NCBI RefSeq assembly: GCF_900156095.1
Contig: NZ_FTMJ01000005.1
Coordinates: 1-64,000 of the forward strand
From: Aeromonas sp. RU39B
GTDB taxonomy: Bacteria; Pseudomonadota; Gammaproteobacteria; Enterobacterales; Aeromonadaceae
Direction: 5' to 3'
Length of the DNA: 64,000 bases
The notes under the pieces are model-generated. The model was not told the DNA's origin. It did no database searches and worked only from the letters and a program-made list of their open reading frames with translations. This document shows positions 51,179 through 62,136 of this stretch, one piece after another. The position numbers and the translations under genes are program-made. Each line of letters begins with the position of its first letter. Within the stretch, counting starts at the first letter, position 1.

Positions 51179-51511
51179 GTGAGTCACGCGATTGAATTTA
51201 TAGAGACGTCGATCTTCACTAAGCAGATAAAGGCCCTTGCGACTGACGATGAGCTCAGAGCATTACAGGCAGAGTTGATTGCCCAGCCAGAAAAAGGCGA
51301 TTTGATCCAAGGTACTGGCGGCCTGAGAAAAGTGCGCATGGCAACAGGCCAGCAAGGGAAGAGCGGCAGTGCTAGGGTGATCTACTTTTTAGCGACCGTT
51401 GAAACGATATACCTAGTTCTGGCTTATGCGAAGAGTGAGAAAGAGAGCCTCACCAGCGCAGAAAAAGCAGAGTTGAAGAAATTGACCACGTTACTGAAAG
51501 GCGAGGTTTGA
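51179..51511 (+). CDS. higB: HigB-type (RelE superfamily) toxin
   Basis: 110 aa from GTG 51179. The core KGDLIQGTGGLRKVRMATG and ARVIYFLATVETIYLVLAYA followed by AKSEKESLTSAEK matches HigB2-like toxins, ribosome-dependent mRNA interferases. Toxin-first order with the antitoxin one base downstream is typical of hig systems. It lies outside the att site, thus in host DNA, although toxin-antitoxin modules often cluster near such sites. Confidence 0.85.
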   Translation: MSHAIEFIETSIFTKQIKALATDDELRALQAELIAQPEKGDLIQGTGGLRKVRMATGQQGKSGSARVIYFLATVETIYLVLAYAKSEKESLTSAEKAELKKLTTLLKGEV

Positions 51512-51512
51512 T

Positions 51513-51797
51513 ATGAGCGTGTTTGACGAACTGAAAGCTTCTCTCGAAGAGGCCATCGAGATCAAACGGGGTCGCGTAGAGCCTGCCGTACGGACAAAAT
51601 ATGAGGTTGCTGACGTCAAGGCTATTCGTCTGGCCCTCAAGGTATCGCAGCAGGAGTTTGCCCAAGCGTTGGGAACGAGCGTTGATACAGTCAAAAGCTG
51701 GGAAACCCGGCGTCGCAATCCGACTGGATTGGCTGCGAAGGTATTGATGCTTATGCAAGAAAAGCCAGATCTCTACAGTGAGCTAGCTGCACACTAA
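51513..51797 (+). CDS. higA: HigA/NadS-type antitoxin
   Basis: 94 aa. A helix-turn-helix of the Xre type (IRLALKVSQQEFAQALGTSV followed by DTVKSWETRRRNPTG, about 46-80) for operator binding; the N-terminal 35 residues probably wrap the toxin. Starts one base after the toxin stop, with GAGG before it. Represses its own operon, most likely at 51132-51154. Confidence 0.85.
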   Translation: MSVFDELKASLEEAIEIKRGRVEPAVRTKYEVADVKAIRLALKVSQQEFAQALGTSVDTVKSWETRRRNPTGLAAKVLMLMQEKPDLYSELAAH

Positions 51798-51822
51798 AGT
51801 TGGAATGACGAAAAAGATCGAG

Positions 51823-51850
51823 AAGAGGCTCCATGGTGTGAGCCTCTTTT
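51823..51850 (+). terminator. Intrinsic terminator of the toxin-antitoxin operon
   Basis: AAGAGGCTC and GAGCCTCTT pair, followed by a T-rich tail. The remaining 51851-52147 shows no gene. Confidence 0.8.
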
Positions 51851-52147
51851 GTTTTTCGATGGCTGTCTCGGTTAAACATCAGAGGGTGTTCAATATTCTG
51901 TGTCAGCCGATCATAGGTCAATATGAGCCTCGTATGACTATTTATTGCTATGATCAAACCATCCAGTGTTGAAAAGAGGTCGACGGATGGTGACTAATAC
52001 ATTGATTATCAAGAATCTAATCTCTGATAAGTCGTTGTGATATGGCCGACATTCAGCGTGTTGGTTATATCTCTCTTGGTAGTGAATCGTTTTAGCGTCG
52101 CCTTTTGGTTCACAAGTGAGTAAAGTGCGCGGCCCTGGGAGGAAGGT

Positions 52148-53119
52148 ATGCGTTTGTTCATTGTGACGGTGTTATGGAGCCTGATGGTATTGCCTGCCAT
52201 GACTGTCAGTGCTCAGTCATGTATTCAGGTCGTGCCTGGCGGTGCAGTTGAACTTTTTTGGCAACAGGTTAAGCGTGGCGCACTCGATGCCGGACGTGAT
52301 CTGGGGTACTCAATCTATTTCCGAGGGGCCAAAACCTCCAGCCATGCACAGGAGCAACAGAAGATCGTCAATATGATAGGACGCTTGGGCTGTAAAGCCT
52401 TGGTGGTCGCGCCGAGCATGAATTACGACGAATTTATTGCGCAAACTGAAGCGCAAGGCATTCCGGTTATCTATATCGACAGAATGGCAGGTCAGTCTGA
52501 CCTTATCGATCTGGTGGCCACTGACAATTACGCAGCCGGGCAAGCCGCTGGGCGTTATATGGCCGAGCAGTTGGGCGGTAAAGGGCGTGTTGTGTTGCTG
52601 CGCTTGCAAAAAGGGATCAGCTCAACTGATTTACGCGAGCAGGGATTTATCGATGCGGCGACAGCCTCCGGTTTGACCATCGTCCATGACAGTTATATCG
52701 GGGATGATGTCGCTGAGGGGAGGGTGTTGGCGCGCTCTGCACTGACCGCCTTGAAGGGGCAGTTTGACGGGATCTTCACGCCGAATGAAACCACCACCAC
52801 CAGCGTGCTGCTGGCGCTGGAGCATCTGCCCGGGCATCAGCGGCTTGTGAATGTGGGGTTTGATATGAGCCATCGGCTGCTGGAGGGGGTCATCAACGGC
52901 CAGTTTTCAGCACTGATTGCCCAGCGGCCGTATCGAATCGGCTATGACGGGGTCAAGGTGGCGGCGCTGCGTGTACAACACCAAGGTGCCCCCCGGCAGA
53001 CTGACACTGGCTATCTGGTTATCTCGAAAGCGGCGCTTGCATCCGGGAGCACTCGTGAGGAGCTCAAGATAAACTATCCCGAGCTGACTCAGATGCTGGA
53101 GCCCGGGCCGTCACAGTGA
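52148..53119 (+). CDS. Periplasmic sugar-binding-like protein (RbsB/TorT type)
   Basis: 323 aa. Signal peptide MRLFIVTVLWSLMVLPAMTV with cleavage after VSA. The mature part follows the type 1 periplasmic-binding fold: FWQQVKRGALDAGRDLGYSI, ALVVAPSMNYDEFIAQTEAQ, GIPVIYIDRM, TDNYAAGQAAGRYMAEQL, and FDGIFTPNETTTTSVLLALE. No permease or ATPase genes adjoin, so it may serve as a sensor partner (as TorT does) or an orphan binding protein. GGAGGAAGG at 52138-52146 is a strong ribosome site. Ligand unknown. Confidence 0.75.
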   Translation: MRLFIVTVLWSLMVLPAMTVSAQSCIQVVPGGAVELFWQQVKRGALDAGRDLGYSIYFRGAKTSSHAQEQQKIVNMIGRLGCKALVVAPSMNYDEFIAQTEAQGIPVIYIDRMAGQSDLIDLVATDNYAAGQAAGRYMAEQLGGKGRVVLLRLQKGISSTDLREQGFIDAATASGLTIVHDSYIGDDVAEGRVLARSALTALKGQFDGIFTPNETTTTSVLLALEHLPGHQRLVNVGFDMSHRLLEGVINGQFSALIAQRPYRIGYDGVKVAALRVQHQGAPRQTDTGYLVISKAALASGSTREELKINYPELTQMLEPGPSQ

Positions 53120-53141
53120 CAACCTTCGTCAGCGCAGAAAT

Positions 53142-53462
53142 TCAAACAGCTTCCACTTCTTCCAATACTTCCAGGCAGGCGCGAGCCTGTTTGCTACGCA
53201 CCAGTGTCACCACTGATTTGATGGTAAAGGCTCCGCTGGCCTGATAGCACTCTTCGCACATGGGCAGCACCCAGTGGCGCGGATCATTAGTATGCTGGAT
53301 ATGCGCCGCGTGAGTGGCTCTGTTGTGGCAACCGGCCACATAACAGGTGGCCGGCCAGCGATGCTGGGTGACGCGCAGCCAGTGCTGTTGCCAAGAGGCG
53401 CAGCCGCACTCCGGTTGTTCCAAATCTGAGAGTTTGTGCCAATTGTTGACGGGCAGACTCAT
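53142..53462 (-). CDS. Small Cys/His protein, HNH-like
   Basis: 106 aa from the Met at 53462 (GGAG 9 bases upstream); the Met at 53477 is the alternative. It has CYVAGCHNRATHAAHIQH and then VLPMCEECYQASGAF, a pattern with Cys pairs and an AHI motif as in HNH-type zinc-bound folds. Function unknown. It converges on the periplasmic-protein gene, 22 bp away. Confidence 0.55.
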   Translation of the reverse strand: MSLPVNNWHKLSDLEQPECGCASWQQHWLRVTQHRWPATCYVAGCHNRATHAAHIQHTNDPRHWVLPMCEECYQASGAFTIKSVVTLVRSKQARACLEVLEEVEAV

Positions 53463-53656
53463 GGTATTACGCTCCATGTCATTATTGATTTCGTGATTAA
53501 TTAGATAATAACGTTTTCATACGAGACTAACTGCGAAGCGGCTCGCATTTCTGCGGGTGGCAATCGTAAAGAGTGAAGGGGTCATGGCAGGTGTTGCCGG
53601 TCGGGTCTAGGCTTACAGAGCGTTCTCCTCTTGTTATCCATTGGGGTTCTATGGTT

Positions 53657-53682
53657 GGCCCGCCTGTCGCGGGCCTTTTTTT
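53657..53682 (+). terminator. Intrinsic terminator upstream of pheS
   Basis: GGCCCGC, loop CTGTC, GCGGGCC, then seven T. It separates pheS from upstream transcription or acts as leader terminator. Confidence 0.8.
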
Positions 53683-53703
53683 GTCTTCAGTTTGACCAAC
53701 CGG

Positions 53704-53796
53704 TTGCCAAGGTGCTCATTTTTCATCTTTTTTTTCAAAAAACCACCAAACAGGGGGGCTCCGTCGGGACCCTATCAGCGGTATCGTCACTGCTAG
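53704..53796 (+). CDS. Possible Phe-rich leader peptide (pheM-like)
   Basis: A 30-codon frame from TTG 53704 contains SFFIFFF, five Phe codons in seven. The enterobacterial pheST operon is controlled by attenuation at a Phe-rich leader (pheM). Between here and pheS a short stem ATCCT/AGGAT followed by a T-run (about 53867-53890) could be the attenuator. The start codon is weak and no good ribosome site is seen, so this is a candidate only. Confidence 0.3.
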   Translation: MPRCSFFIFFFKKPPNRGAPSGPYQRYRHC

Positions 53797-53926
53797 CGAG
53801 ACTGGCTGTGAGCGTTGGCATTGGCTCGGGTGTGGCGGCAAGGAAAATTGTCTGTTGCGGCGCAATATCCTAGGCAGGATCACGGTTTTTTTTGTACTAT
53901 CATGCCCTTTCCGATTTTTTGCATAA

Positions 53927-54946
<1,020 letters not shown>

Positions 54947-54958
54947 GGGCGAGAGAAC

Positions 54959-57346
54959 ATGAAATTCAGCAAATCCTGGGTGATGGAGTGGGTCCGCACC
55001 GAGTTGAGTGATAACCAGCTGGCTGAGCAGATCACCATGGCCGGTCTGGAAGTGGACGCCGTTGAGGCGGTTGCCGGCCAGTTTAACAATGTGGTGGTGG
55101 GTGAAGTGGTCGAGTGCGCCCAGCATCCGGATGCCGATAAGCTGCGTGTGACCAAGGTGAACGTGGGTGAGGCCGAGCTGCTTGATATCGTGTGCGGCGC
55201 GCCGAACTGCCGTGCCGGGCTCAAGGTGTGTGTGGCCAAGGTAGGTGCAACCCTGCCGGGTGATTTCACCATCAAGAAAGCCAAGCTGCGCGGCCAGCCG
55301 TCCCACGGCATGCTCTGCTCCTTCAGTGAGCTGGGCATCGAAGTCGACGCCGATGGCATTATCGAGCTGCCGCAAGATGCGCCGGTCGGCACCGATGTGC
55401 GCGATTACCTGAGCCTCAACGATGTGACCATCGATGTGGATCTCACCCCAAACCGTGCCGACTGCCTTGGTATTGCCGGTCTGGCCCGTGAAATCGGTGT
55501 GCTCAATCGCGCCGACGTGGTCGAACCGACCTGGACGCCGGCTGCCGCCACGACCGATGCCCGTTTCCCGATCCGCGTCGATGCGCCGGCTGACTGCCCG
55601 CGTTACCTCGGCCGTGTTATCAAGGGGCTGAACCTTAAGGCGCAAAGCCCGCTGTGGATGCAGGAAAAGCTGCGCCGTGGCGGTATTCGCTCCATCGATG
55701 CCATCGTCGACATCACCAACTACCTGCTGCTGGAATACGGTCAGCCGATGCACGCCTTCGATCTGGCCAAGCTGGAAGGGGAGCTGGTGGTGCGTCGTGC
55801 CAAGGCCGATGAGCCGATGACCCTGCTCGACGGCAGCGACATCAAGCTTAAAGAGAACACGCTGGTGATTGCCGATAGCAAGGGTCCGGCCTGCATTGCC
55901 GGTATCTTTGGTGGCAACCGTACCGGTGTTAGCGAGACCACCACCGACGTGCTGCTTGAGTGCGCCTTCTTTGCGCCGCTCTCCATCACCGGTCGTGCCC
56001 GCTCTTATGGCCTGCACACTGATTCGTCTCACCGCTTTGAGCGTGGTGTTGATCCGCAGCTGCAGCACAAGGTCATGGACCGTGCCACCCGTCTGCTACT
56101 CGATATCTGCGGCGGCGAAGCCGGTCCGGTGATCGAGGTCAAATCCGACGAGCATCTGCCCAAGGCATCACCCATCACGCTGCGTCGCAGCAAGATGGAG
56201 CGCGTTATCGGTATCCAGATCGCCGATGAGCAAGTGGTCGAGATCCTGACCCGTCTGGGCATGCAGGTAACCGCCACGGCCGAAGGCTGGACTGCACTGG
56301 CGCCGTCCTGGCGCTTTGACATGGCTATTGAGGAAGACCTTATCGAGGAAGTGGCCCGTATCTACGGCTACAACAACATCCCGAACCTCAAGCCGACCGC
56401 TTCGCTCGCCATGATTGAGCAGGCTGAAGGACAGGTGACCCTCAAGCGTGTGCGCAACCTGTTGGTTGATCGCGGCTTCCAGGAAGCAATTACCTACAGC
56501 TTCGTCGATCCCAAAACCCAGCAAGCGCTGTTCCCGCAAAGCGATGCCATCGTGCTGCCCAATCCCATCTCGGTGGAGATGTCGGCCATGCGCGTATCGC
56601 TGTTCCCGGGGCTGGTGCAGGCGGTGGTTTATAACCAGAACCGCCAGCAGCCGCGTGTGCGCCTGTTTGAGCAGGGTCTGCGTTTTATCAAGGACGCGAG
56701 CGCCGAAAATGGCATCCGTCAGGTGCCGATGCTGGCCGGCATCATCACCGGTAACCAGAGCGACGAACATTGGGATGCCAAGGCACGCGCTGTCGATTTC
56801 TTCGATCTGAAGGGCGATCTGGAAGCAGTGCTGGAGCTGACCGGTGAAGGGGCCACATTTAGCTTCGAGCGTGCCGAGCACAGTGCGCTGCATCCGGGCC
56901 AGTGCGCCGAGATTTTGCGTAATGGCGTGGTGATTGGCCACATGGGCGTGATCCACCCGAGCCTTGAGAAGACGCTGGGTCTTAAGAGCCGTGCAGTCTT
57001 GTTCGAAATCGAACTCGACAAGCTGACGCCGGCCAAGGTGCCTGCCGCGACCGAGGTTTCCAAGTTCCCGGCCAACCGCCGTGATATCGCGGTCGTCGTT
57101 GACCGTCAGATTCTGGCTGGTGACGTTTTGAGCGTTATTAAAAAAGTTGGCGGAAATCAGGTAGTTGGAATAAACTTGTTTGACGTATACCAGGGCGCTG
57201 GCATGGCAGACGACAAGAAGAGTCTGGCAATCAGCCTGGTGCTGCAAGATACCCAGCGCACGTTGGAAGAAAAAGAGATCGCCGAGACTGTGGAGAGAGT
57301 GGTCAAGGCGCTTTCTGATGAGTTGAACGCATCCTTGAGGGATTGA
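54959..57346 (+). CDS. pheT: Phenylalanyl-tRNA synthetase beta subunit
   Basis: 795 aa, full length. It shows the EMAP-like tRNA-binding region (about 40-150; [20 protein letters not shown]), the B3/B4 editing domain ([20 protein letters not shown] near 315-335), the B5 and core-like parts ([20 protein letters not shown]), and the C-terminal anticodon-binding domain ([13 protein letters not shown]). It edits mischarged Tyr-tRNA-Phe and binds the tRNA. 12 bp after pheS, 3 bp before ihfA. Confidence 0.97.
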   Translation: MKFSKSWVMEWVRTELSDNQLAEQITMAGLEVDAVEAVAGQFNNVVVGEVVECAQHPDADKLRVTKVNVGEAELLDIVCGAPNCRAGLKVCVAKVGATLPGDFTIKKAKLRGQPSHGMLCSFSELGIEVDADGIIELPQDAPVGTDVRDYLSLNDVTIDVDLTPNRADCLGIAGLAREIGVLNRADVVEPTWTPAAATTDARFPIRVDAPADCPRYLGRVIKGLNLKAQSPLWMQEKLRRGGIRSIDAIVDITNYLLLEYGQPMHAFDLAKLEGELVVRRAKADEPMTLLDGSDIKLKENTLVIADSKGPACIAGIFGGNRTGVSETTTDVLLECAFFAPLSITGRARSYGLHTDSSHRFERGVDPQLQHKVMDRATRLLLDICGGEAGPVIEVKSDEHLPKASPITLRRSKMERVIGIQIADEQVVEILTRLGMQVTATAEGWTALAPSWRFDMAIEEDLIEEVARIYGYNNIPNLKPTASLAMIEQAEGQVTLKRVRNLLVDRGFQEAITYSFVDPKTQQALFPQSDAIVLPNPISVEMSAMRVSLFPGLVQAVVYNQNRQQPRVRLFEQGLRFIKDASAENGIRQVPMLAGIITGNQSDEHWDAKARAVDFFDLKGDLEAVLELTGEGATFSFERAEHSALHPGQCAEILRNGVVIGHMGVIHPSLEKTLGLKSRAVLFEIELDKLTPAKVPAATEVSKFPANRRDIAVVVDRQILAGDVLSVIKKVGGNQVVGINLFDVYQGAGMADDKKSLAISLVLQDTQRTLEEKEIAETVERVVKALSDELNASLRD

Positions 57347-57349
57347 TCT

Positions 57350-57646
57350 ATGGCGCTGACCAAAGCCGATATTGCAGAGCACCTGTTCACCCAGCTTGGG
57401 ATGAGCAAGCGCGAGGCCAAAGAATTGGTGGAAGCCTTCTTTGAAGAGATAAGAATGTCGCTCGAACGGGGCGAACAGGTCAAAATCTCCGGCTTCGGTA
57501 ACTTTGATCTTCGTGAGAAGAACCAGCGTCCGGGTCGTAACCCGAAAACCGGTGAAGATATTCCCATTACGGCCCGGCGGGTCGTGACCTTCCGTCCCGG
57601 GCAGAAGCTCAAGGCAAGGGTCGAGAATGTCGAGCCGAAAAGTTGA
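57350..57646 (+). CDS. ihfA: Integration host factor alpha subunit
   Basis: 98 aa. HU/IHF fold with [40 protein letters not shown] (the DNA-bending arm with its conserved Pro) and [20 protein letters not shown]. Forms a heterodimer with IHF-beta that bends DNA sharply; needed for many phage integrations and, in lambdoid phages, linked with Rha. Its terminator lies inside the start of the next gene. Confidence 0.97.
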   Translation: MALTKADIAEHLFTQLGMSKREAKELVEAFFEEIRMSLERGEQVKISGFGNFDLREKNQRPGRNPKTGEDIPITARRVVTFRPGQKLKARVENVEPKS

Positions 57647-57647
57647 G

Positions 57648-60600
57648 ATGAAGCCAGGCATTGCCTGGCTTTTTTCAATCTGGTTTTTTTGCGTGTCCGC
57701 GGTTGCGGACACGCTGCCTTTGCGCGAGCCAATTCGCGACTATCTGGCGTGGCGCCAATCTCTGACCCTTTGCGTTCCCAGGATCCATTATCCCCCTTAT
57801 CTGTTTGATCACCGGGGTATGGTGCCTGATCTCTCCTGGCAGCTTGCCGAGCTGCTGAAAGTTGGGCTCTCGACCCATACCTATCCCAGCTGGGAGAAGG
57901 TCAAGGAGGCGTTTAACCAGGGTGAGTGCGATTTGGTGCCGGTACTCGGGCCCGAAGAGCTGGAACACGAAACAGCGGCGCAGAGCCAGCCACTGCTGAC
58001 GGTAGAGCCTGCACTACTGTATCTGCCACAAGAGAGTAATGGCCCGGTGCTGCTGCAGCCGGCGTGGTACGCCGATGAGTTGTTACAGCGGATCCTGCCC
58101 GGCCATCCGGTGCGTGCCTTGACCCCTGGCTCGTCGCCCATTCCCCTGTTGCAGCAGGGCAAGGGCTATGCCTATCTCGGCGATTATCTCTCGGAGCGCG
58201 AGCTGCTGCGGCAACACCCTGAGCTCGATATTCATATGCGCACGCTGGATCGGCGTGAATGGCAGATGTCCCTGCGCATGCTGGTCCGTCCTGAGCCTCT
58301 GCTGCTTGAGGCGGTCAATAGCGCCATTCGCTACCTACCGCCAGCAAACGTCTATCGGGTGCTGGATAACTATGTCCCCAACGCCACCCATGCCATTAAC
58401 CAGACCAAGTGGAGCGATGATGAGCAATCCTGGCTGGCGCGCACCCGGGTGCTGCGGGTGGTGGCAAACCCGGGTTTACAGCCCTTTTCAGGCGTAAGTC
58501 GCACCGGTCAGCCCACTGGCTGGTCAATGGATGTGCTGCAAACCCTGCTTAAGAGTCACGGTATCGCGCTAGAGTGGCTGCAGGGGCGCGACCGGGAGGA
58601 GAGCCTCAAACTGGTGGAGCAGGGGGAGGCTGATCTGATGCTGGGCTTGGTCGAGTCGAGTGACTTGTCGAGCCGACTGCGCTTTACCCGGATCATGGCG
58701 ATGAGCCGTTGGGCGCTGCTCAGTGCCCGTGGCAGTTATCATCATCTCTCCGACGTGGATGGAGAAGAGGTGCTAGTGCCTGCCAGCTTGTGGGATCCCT
58801 CCTTACTGGCGCAGCTTGGCAACGCGCGCTGGAAACAGGTGCCCTCGATTGTCGATGGGGCGGAGCGGCTGCGCCGCGGAGAGGGTGTGGCGCTGTTGGC
58901 GGACCTTTACCAACTGCAATATCCGCTACGTCTTAACCAGCTGCACGATCTTTCCATCAGCGATCTGGTCGATGAGCGCTGGGGGCTGGCCTTTGCGGTC
59001 TCGCCTCATCAACCCATGCTGGCCAAGATCCTCGATAAGGCGATGATGACGGTCACCCCCGGCCAGCAAGATGAGTTGCGCCAGCGCTGGCTGCAGATCT
59101 CGGTCACCCAGGTTGAAGGGGTGAGCTACGGGGTCTGGATAGGCTCGTCACTGGGGATTTTGCTCATTGGCGGAACCATCACCCTGTTTATCTGGCGCTC
59201 AAGGCGCATGCTGGCTGATGAGGTGGAGCGCCGCCGCGAAGTGGAGTTGGGCCTGTCAGAAGCACGTCAGCGCGCCGAAGCCGCAGCAGAGGCCAAAGGC
59301 CGTTTCTTGGCGGCCATCAGCCATGAAATTCGCACGCCGATGAACGCCATTATCGGGTTACTCGAGTGGCTGGCCGGTACGCCGATGGCGACCGATCAGG
59401 GGAGAGCGCTGGAGCGGGTTCGCATGGCCACTGATGAGTTGCTTGGGCTACTCAACGACATCCTCGATTTTACCCGTAATGAGAGCAGCCGGTTGGCGCT
59501 GACCCCGCAGCGGGTCGATTTGGCGCTGCTTTGCGAGCAGGTGGTGGCCATTCACTGGCCCAAGGCGCTGGACAAGGGGCTGCGTTTGAGTGTGCGCATC
59601 ACCCCCGAGCTTCCCACCACCTTGTGGCTCGACCCGCACCGGGTCTCACAAATCCTGCATAACCTGCTTTCCAACGCCATCAAGTTCACCGCGCACGGTG
59701 AGGTGCGTCTTCGCGTCAGCCGTGACGAGGCGAGCCTGCTGCTAGCGGTAGAAGACCAAGGTCCCGGCATCGATCCGGCTTTGCGACCGCGCCTGTTCCT
59801 CCCCTTTGAGCAGGGGCTGGAAGCGCGCCGGCAGGGGCAGGGGACGGGTCTTGGACTTGCCATCTGCCATCAATTGGTCACCTTGATGGGGGGCGACATT
59901 GGCGTCTCGGAGCGGGCGGTGGGCAGCTGTTTCTGGTGCCGTCTGCCACTTCGTGAAGCCGAACATCCACTGCCACGGCGGCCGGTGACGAGCGCAGTCA
60001 ACCTGCAATTGCCCGAGCGGGAGGCCGAGCAGGTGCGCCGCTGGCTGCAACGCTTGAGGATCAGTGAGCGTGTTGATGGGGCGGTGTTGGCCGCTATCCA
60101 TGATGAACAGGGGGCGCCGGCTTGGCAGTGGGGCAGCGTTCGTTTGGTGCCAGGAAGCGTGCTGAGCGCTCTGGTGGAGCGTGTCGATGACGAGCCGCTG
60201 GATCAACCTGCCGCCGCAGCCGGATTACGGGTTTTGCTGGTCGAAGATCACGATCTCAATCGCCGGGTTCTGGCCATGCAGTTGGGCCAGCTTGGCGCCG
60301 AGGTGTGCACCGCCGTGGATGGCGTGGATGCACTGGCCAAGTTGAGCGAAGGGCTCAGCGTGGATCTGGTGCTGACCGATCTGCAGATGCCGCGCATGGA
60401 CGGTGCCGCCCTGTGTGACGAGATAAAACGTGATCCCCGTTGGCAATCTTTGCCGGTTTATGTGATTACCGCTGATCTCAGCGTTCAGTCGGCCGAGCGA
60501 TTGGCCGCTTGTGGTTGTAGTGGCCGGCTCGATAAGCCGGTGCGCCGCCAGGAGTTGGCGGCCCTGCTCCATCGTCAGGCGCCCGGAGAGCAGAGCGCGG

Positions 60601-60905
60601 TGCAGCCAACATCCAGTGAGCCCGCGTCGCTAGCATCGGCGCTTCTGCTTGATGAGGCGACCGTGACCATTTATCTGCAGACCCATCGGCAGGATCTGGC
60701 CAAGCTGGCCGAATGCTGGCGCTGTGGTGATAAGGCGGGTTGGGCTGCGCAATTGCATCGCATCAAGGGCTCGGCCAAAATGGTAGGGTCAGACAAACTG
60801 GTCAGACTAGTTGAGCGGTGGCAGGCTGATCCGACATGGGATGGCATTGGTGCTCTGGAGCAGGCAATTGACGAGGAAACGCTCAGATTGCGAGGTGAGT
60901 CATGA
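57648..60905 (+). CDS. Hybrid sensor histidine kinase with two periplasmic binding domains (BvgS/EvgS type)
   Basis: 1085 aa from ATG 57648, which gives a good signal peptide (MKPGIAWLFSIWFFCVSAVA); the 57627 start would overlap ihfA by 20 bases. Two solute-binding-type sensor domains (about 30-240 and 260-480), membrane helix about 496-518, HisKA with H559 in AISHEIRTPMNAIIG, ATPase with NLLSNAIKF and GTGLGLAI, receiver with D911 in LVLTDLQMPRMDG, and HPt with H1037 in HRIKGSAKMVG: a full phosphorelay. Overlaps the following regulator by four bases. The first 25 bases of the gene form the ihfA terminator. Confidence 0.9.
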   Translation: MKPGIAWLFSIWFFCVSAVADTLPLREPIRDYLAWRQSLTLCVPRIHYPPYLFDHRGMVPDLSWQLAELLKVGLSTHTYPSWEKVKEAFNQGECDLVPVLGPEELEHETAAQSQPLLTVEPALLYLPQESNGPVLLQPAWYADELLQRILPGHPVRALTPGSSPIPLLQQGKGYAYLGDYLSERELLRQHPELDIHMRTLDRREWQMSLRMLVRPEPLLLEAVNSAIRYLPPANVYRVLDNYVPNATHAINQTKWSDDEQSWLARTRVLRVVANPGLQPFSGVSRTGQPTGWSMDVLQTLLKSHGIALEWLQGRDREESLKLVEQGEADLMLGLVESSDLSSRLRFTRIMAMSRWALLSARGSYHHLSDVDGEEVLVPASLWDPSLLAQLGNARWKQVPSIVDGAERLRRGEGVALLADLYQLQYPLRLNQLHDLSISDLVDERWGLAFAVSPHQPMLAKILDKAMMTVTPGQQDELRQRWLQISVTQVEGVSYGVWIGSSLGILLIGGTITLFIWRSRRMLADEVERRREVELGLSEARQRAEAAAEAKGRFLAAISHEIRTPMNAIIGLLEWLAGTPMATDQGRALERVRMATDELLGLLNDILDFTRNESSRLALTPQRVDLALLCEQVVAIHWPKALDKGLRLSVRITPELPTTLWLDPHRVSQILHNLLSNAIKFTAHGEVRLRVSRDEASLLLAVEDQGPGIDPALRPRLFLPFEQGLEARRQGQGTGLGLAICHQLVTLMGGDIGVSERAVGSCFWCRLPLREAEHPLPRRPVTSAVNLQLPEREAEQVRRWLQRLRISERVDGAVLAAIHDEQGAPAWQWGSVRLVPGSVLSALVERVDDEPLDQPAAAAGLRVLLVEDHDLNRRVLAMQLGQLGAEVCTAVDGVDALAKLSEGLSVDLVLTDLQMPRMDGAALCDEIKRDPRWQSLPVYVITADLSVQSAERLAACGCSGRLDKPVRRQELAALLHRQAPGEQSAVQPTSSEPASLASALLLDEATVTIYLQTHRQDLAKLAECWRCGDKAGWAAQLHRIKGSAKMVGSDKLVRLVERWQADPTWDGIGALEQAIDEETLRLRGES
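57651..57676 (+). terminator. ihfA terminator inside the kinase reading frame
   Basis: AAGCCAGGC, loop ATT, GCCTGGCTT, then T. The stem begins directly after the kinase start codon and encodes KPGIAWLF of its signal peptide. Confidence 0.8.
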
Positions 60906-62134
60906 GTATCATCAGCGATGAAGAGCTCTATGCATTGCTTGAAGGCGTAGATGCAGAAGGGGAAGAGTTTCGCCCGCTCTGCCTCTATGCGCTGGATGAT
61001 GTCAGTTATCGTCAGGCACGGCGTCAGTCGCTGCCTGCAGAGTTATCGCTGCGCCGGGTCGAGCCCCAGGCGCACTGGCAGTGGAGCAGCTGGTTTGGTA
61101 AGAGCCAGTTTGCGCTCTACTCCCCGGCCCTTTATAGCAGCAGTCCGCTCAATGCGGTGTTGCACCACGCGCACGGTGTGCTGCCAGTGGATGGACCCTG
61201 GACAGAGGTAATTGATGCGGCGCTACTCGCCTGGCATCAGTGGCTGGCGAGCCAGCGCGTGATTGTTCTGGAAGATCATCCGTTTCAAGGAGCCCAGATC
61301 GCGGCGCTGGTCCGGCAGATGGGTCCTGCCTGCGATCTGGTCGCCGATGGTGATAGCTTGCTGATGGCGCTCAAACAGCAGCAGTATGATTGGCTGATAA
61401 GCGACTTGGCGCTGGCCGGGGACGACGCCATTCATGTGCTCGGCGCTCAGCCTTCGCTGTCGTTGCCGGTGATCTTGCTCTCGGCCCATGATCAGACGCT
61501 GGTGGATGGGGCGGCCCGTCTGCTGGCCGATAAAGGCGTGCGGGTGGTCGGCGCGTTTACCAAACCGCTTGAACCCTCACGGTTGCTGCCGGTGCTCTAC
61601 CAACTGTACGAAGGGCGACCGACCTTGCCAGCCCGGCGCACTGACAGTCGTCGTATCCAAAACTGGTCTGGCGCCTCGTTAGGCGTGCTGGCTACCCGCG
61701 CTGCCATTGTGCCGGTCGGCGAGCGGCGCTGGGTGCTGCTCGCCAGCCTCGATATGAACTGGGAGACGGTCAAACAGTGGCTGGCCGAGGAGGGGCGCTC
61801 CCCGGCAGAATTGACGCTGGTGGTGCGCTCGCAAGACGCCCTGTTAAGTTTGCCCGAGCGCTTTTCGCTGGCGTTGCAGGCTCGTTTGGCCGGCGCCACG
61901 CTGGCACTGCTGATCGACCGGCCGGAGCGGCTGTCGTTTGAGTTGCTCGAGCGATTACCGCTAGAAGCGATCCTGCTTGGGTATCGGGTGCAGCCGCAGC
62001 TCGATCATGGTGGGCTGCTCGATAGTTTTTTGCAGCGCACCCGCGAGCGAGGCTGCCAGATCTATCTGGATGACCCCTATGCCCTGCTGGATGCCCGTTG
62101 GTGGGAAGAGCGCGGCTTTCACGGGCGCTGGTAA
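60902..62134 (+). CDS. Response regulator with degenerate EAL-like output
   Basis: 410 aa. N-terminal 110 residues unassigned; receiver domain at about 118-240 with acidic pair in VIVLEDHP, phospho-acceptor Asp in WLISDLAL and Lys in GAFTKPLE. The C-terminal part (about 255-405) has the shape of an EAL domain (PAELTLVVRSQDALLSLPER, EAILLGYRVQPQLDHG, CQIYLDDPYALLDARWW) but lacks the E-A-L and the metal-binding residues, so it is likely a non-catalytic module. Partner of the preceding hybrid kinase by four-base overlap and common operon. Confidence 0.7.
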   Translation: MSIISDEELYALLEGVDAEGEEFRPLCLYALDDVSYRQARRQSLPAELSLRRVEPQAHWQWSSWFGKSQFALYSPALYSSSPLNAVLHHAHGVLPVDGPWTEVIDAALLAWHQWLASQRVIVLEDHPFQGAQIAALVRQMGPACDLVADGDSLLMALKQQQYDWLISDLALAGDDAIHVLGAQPSLSLPVILLSAHDQTLVDGAARLLADKGVRVVGAFTKPLEPSRLLPVLYQLYEGRPTLPARRTDSRRIQNWSGASLGVLATRAAIVPVGERRWVLLASLDMNWETVKQWLAEEGRSPAELTLVVRSQDALLSLPERFSLALQARLAGATLALLIDRPERLSFELLERLPLEAILLGYRVQPQLDHGGLLDSFLQRTRERGCQIYLDDPYALLDARWWEERGFHGRW

Positions 62135-62136
62135 CC

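Noticed and set aside
51179..51797. HigBA-type pair as prophage cargo
   Set aside because: It lies beyond the tRNA 3' end and its native terminator, hence in host DNA.
53631..53873. 80-codon frame upstream of pheS
   Set aside because: It runs through an intrinsic terminator and lacks protein-like character.
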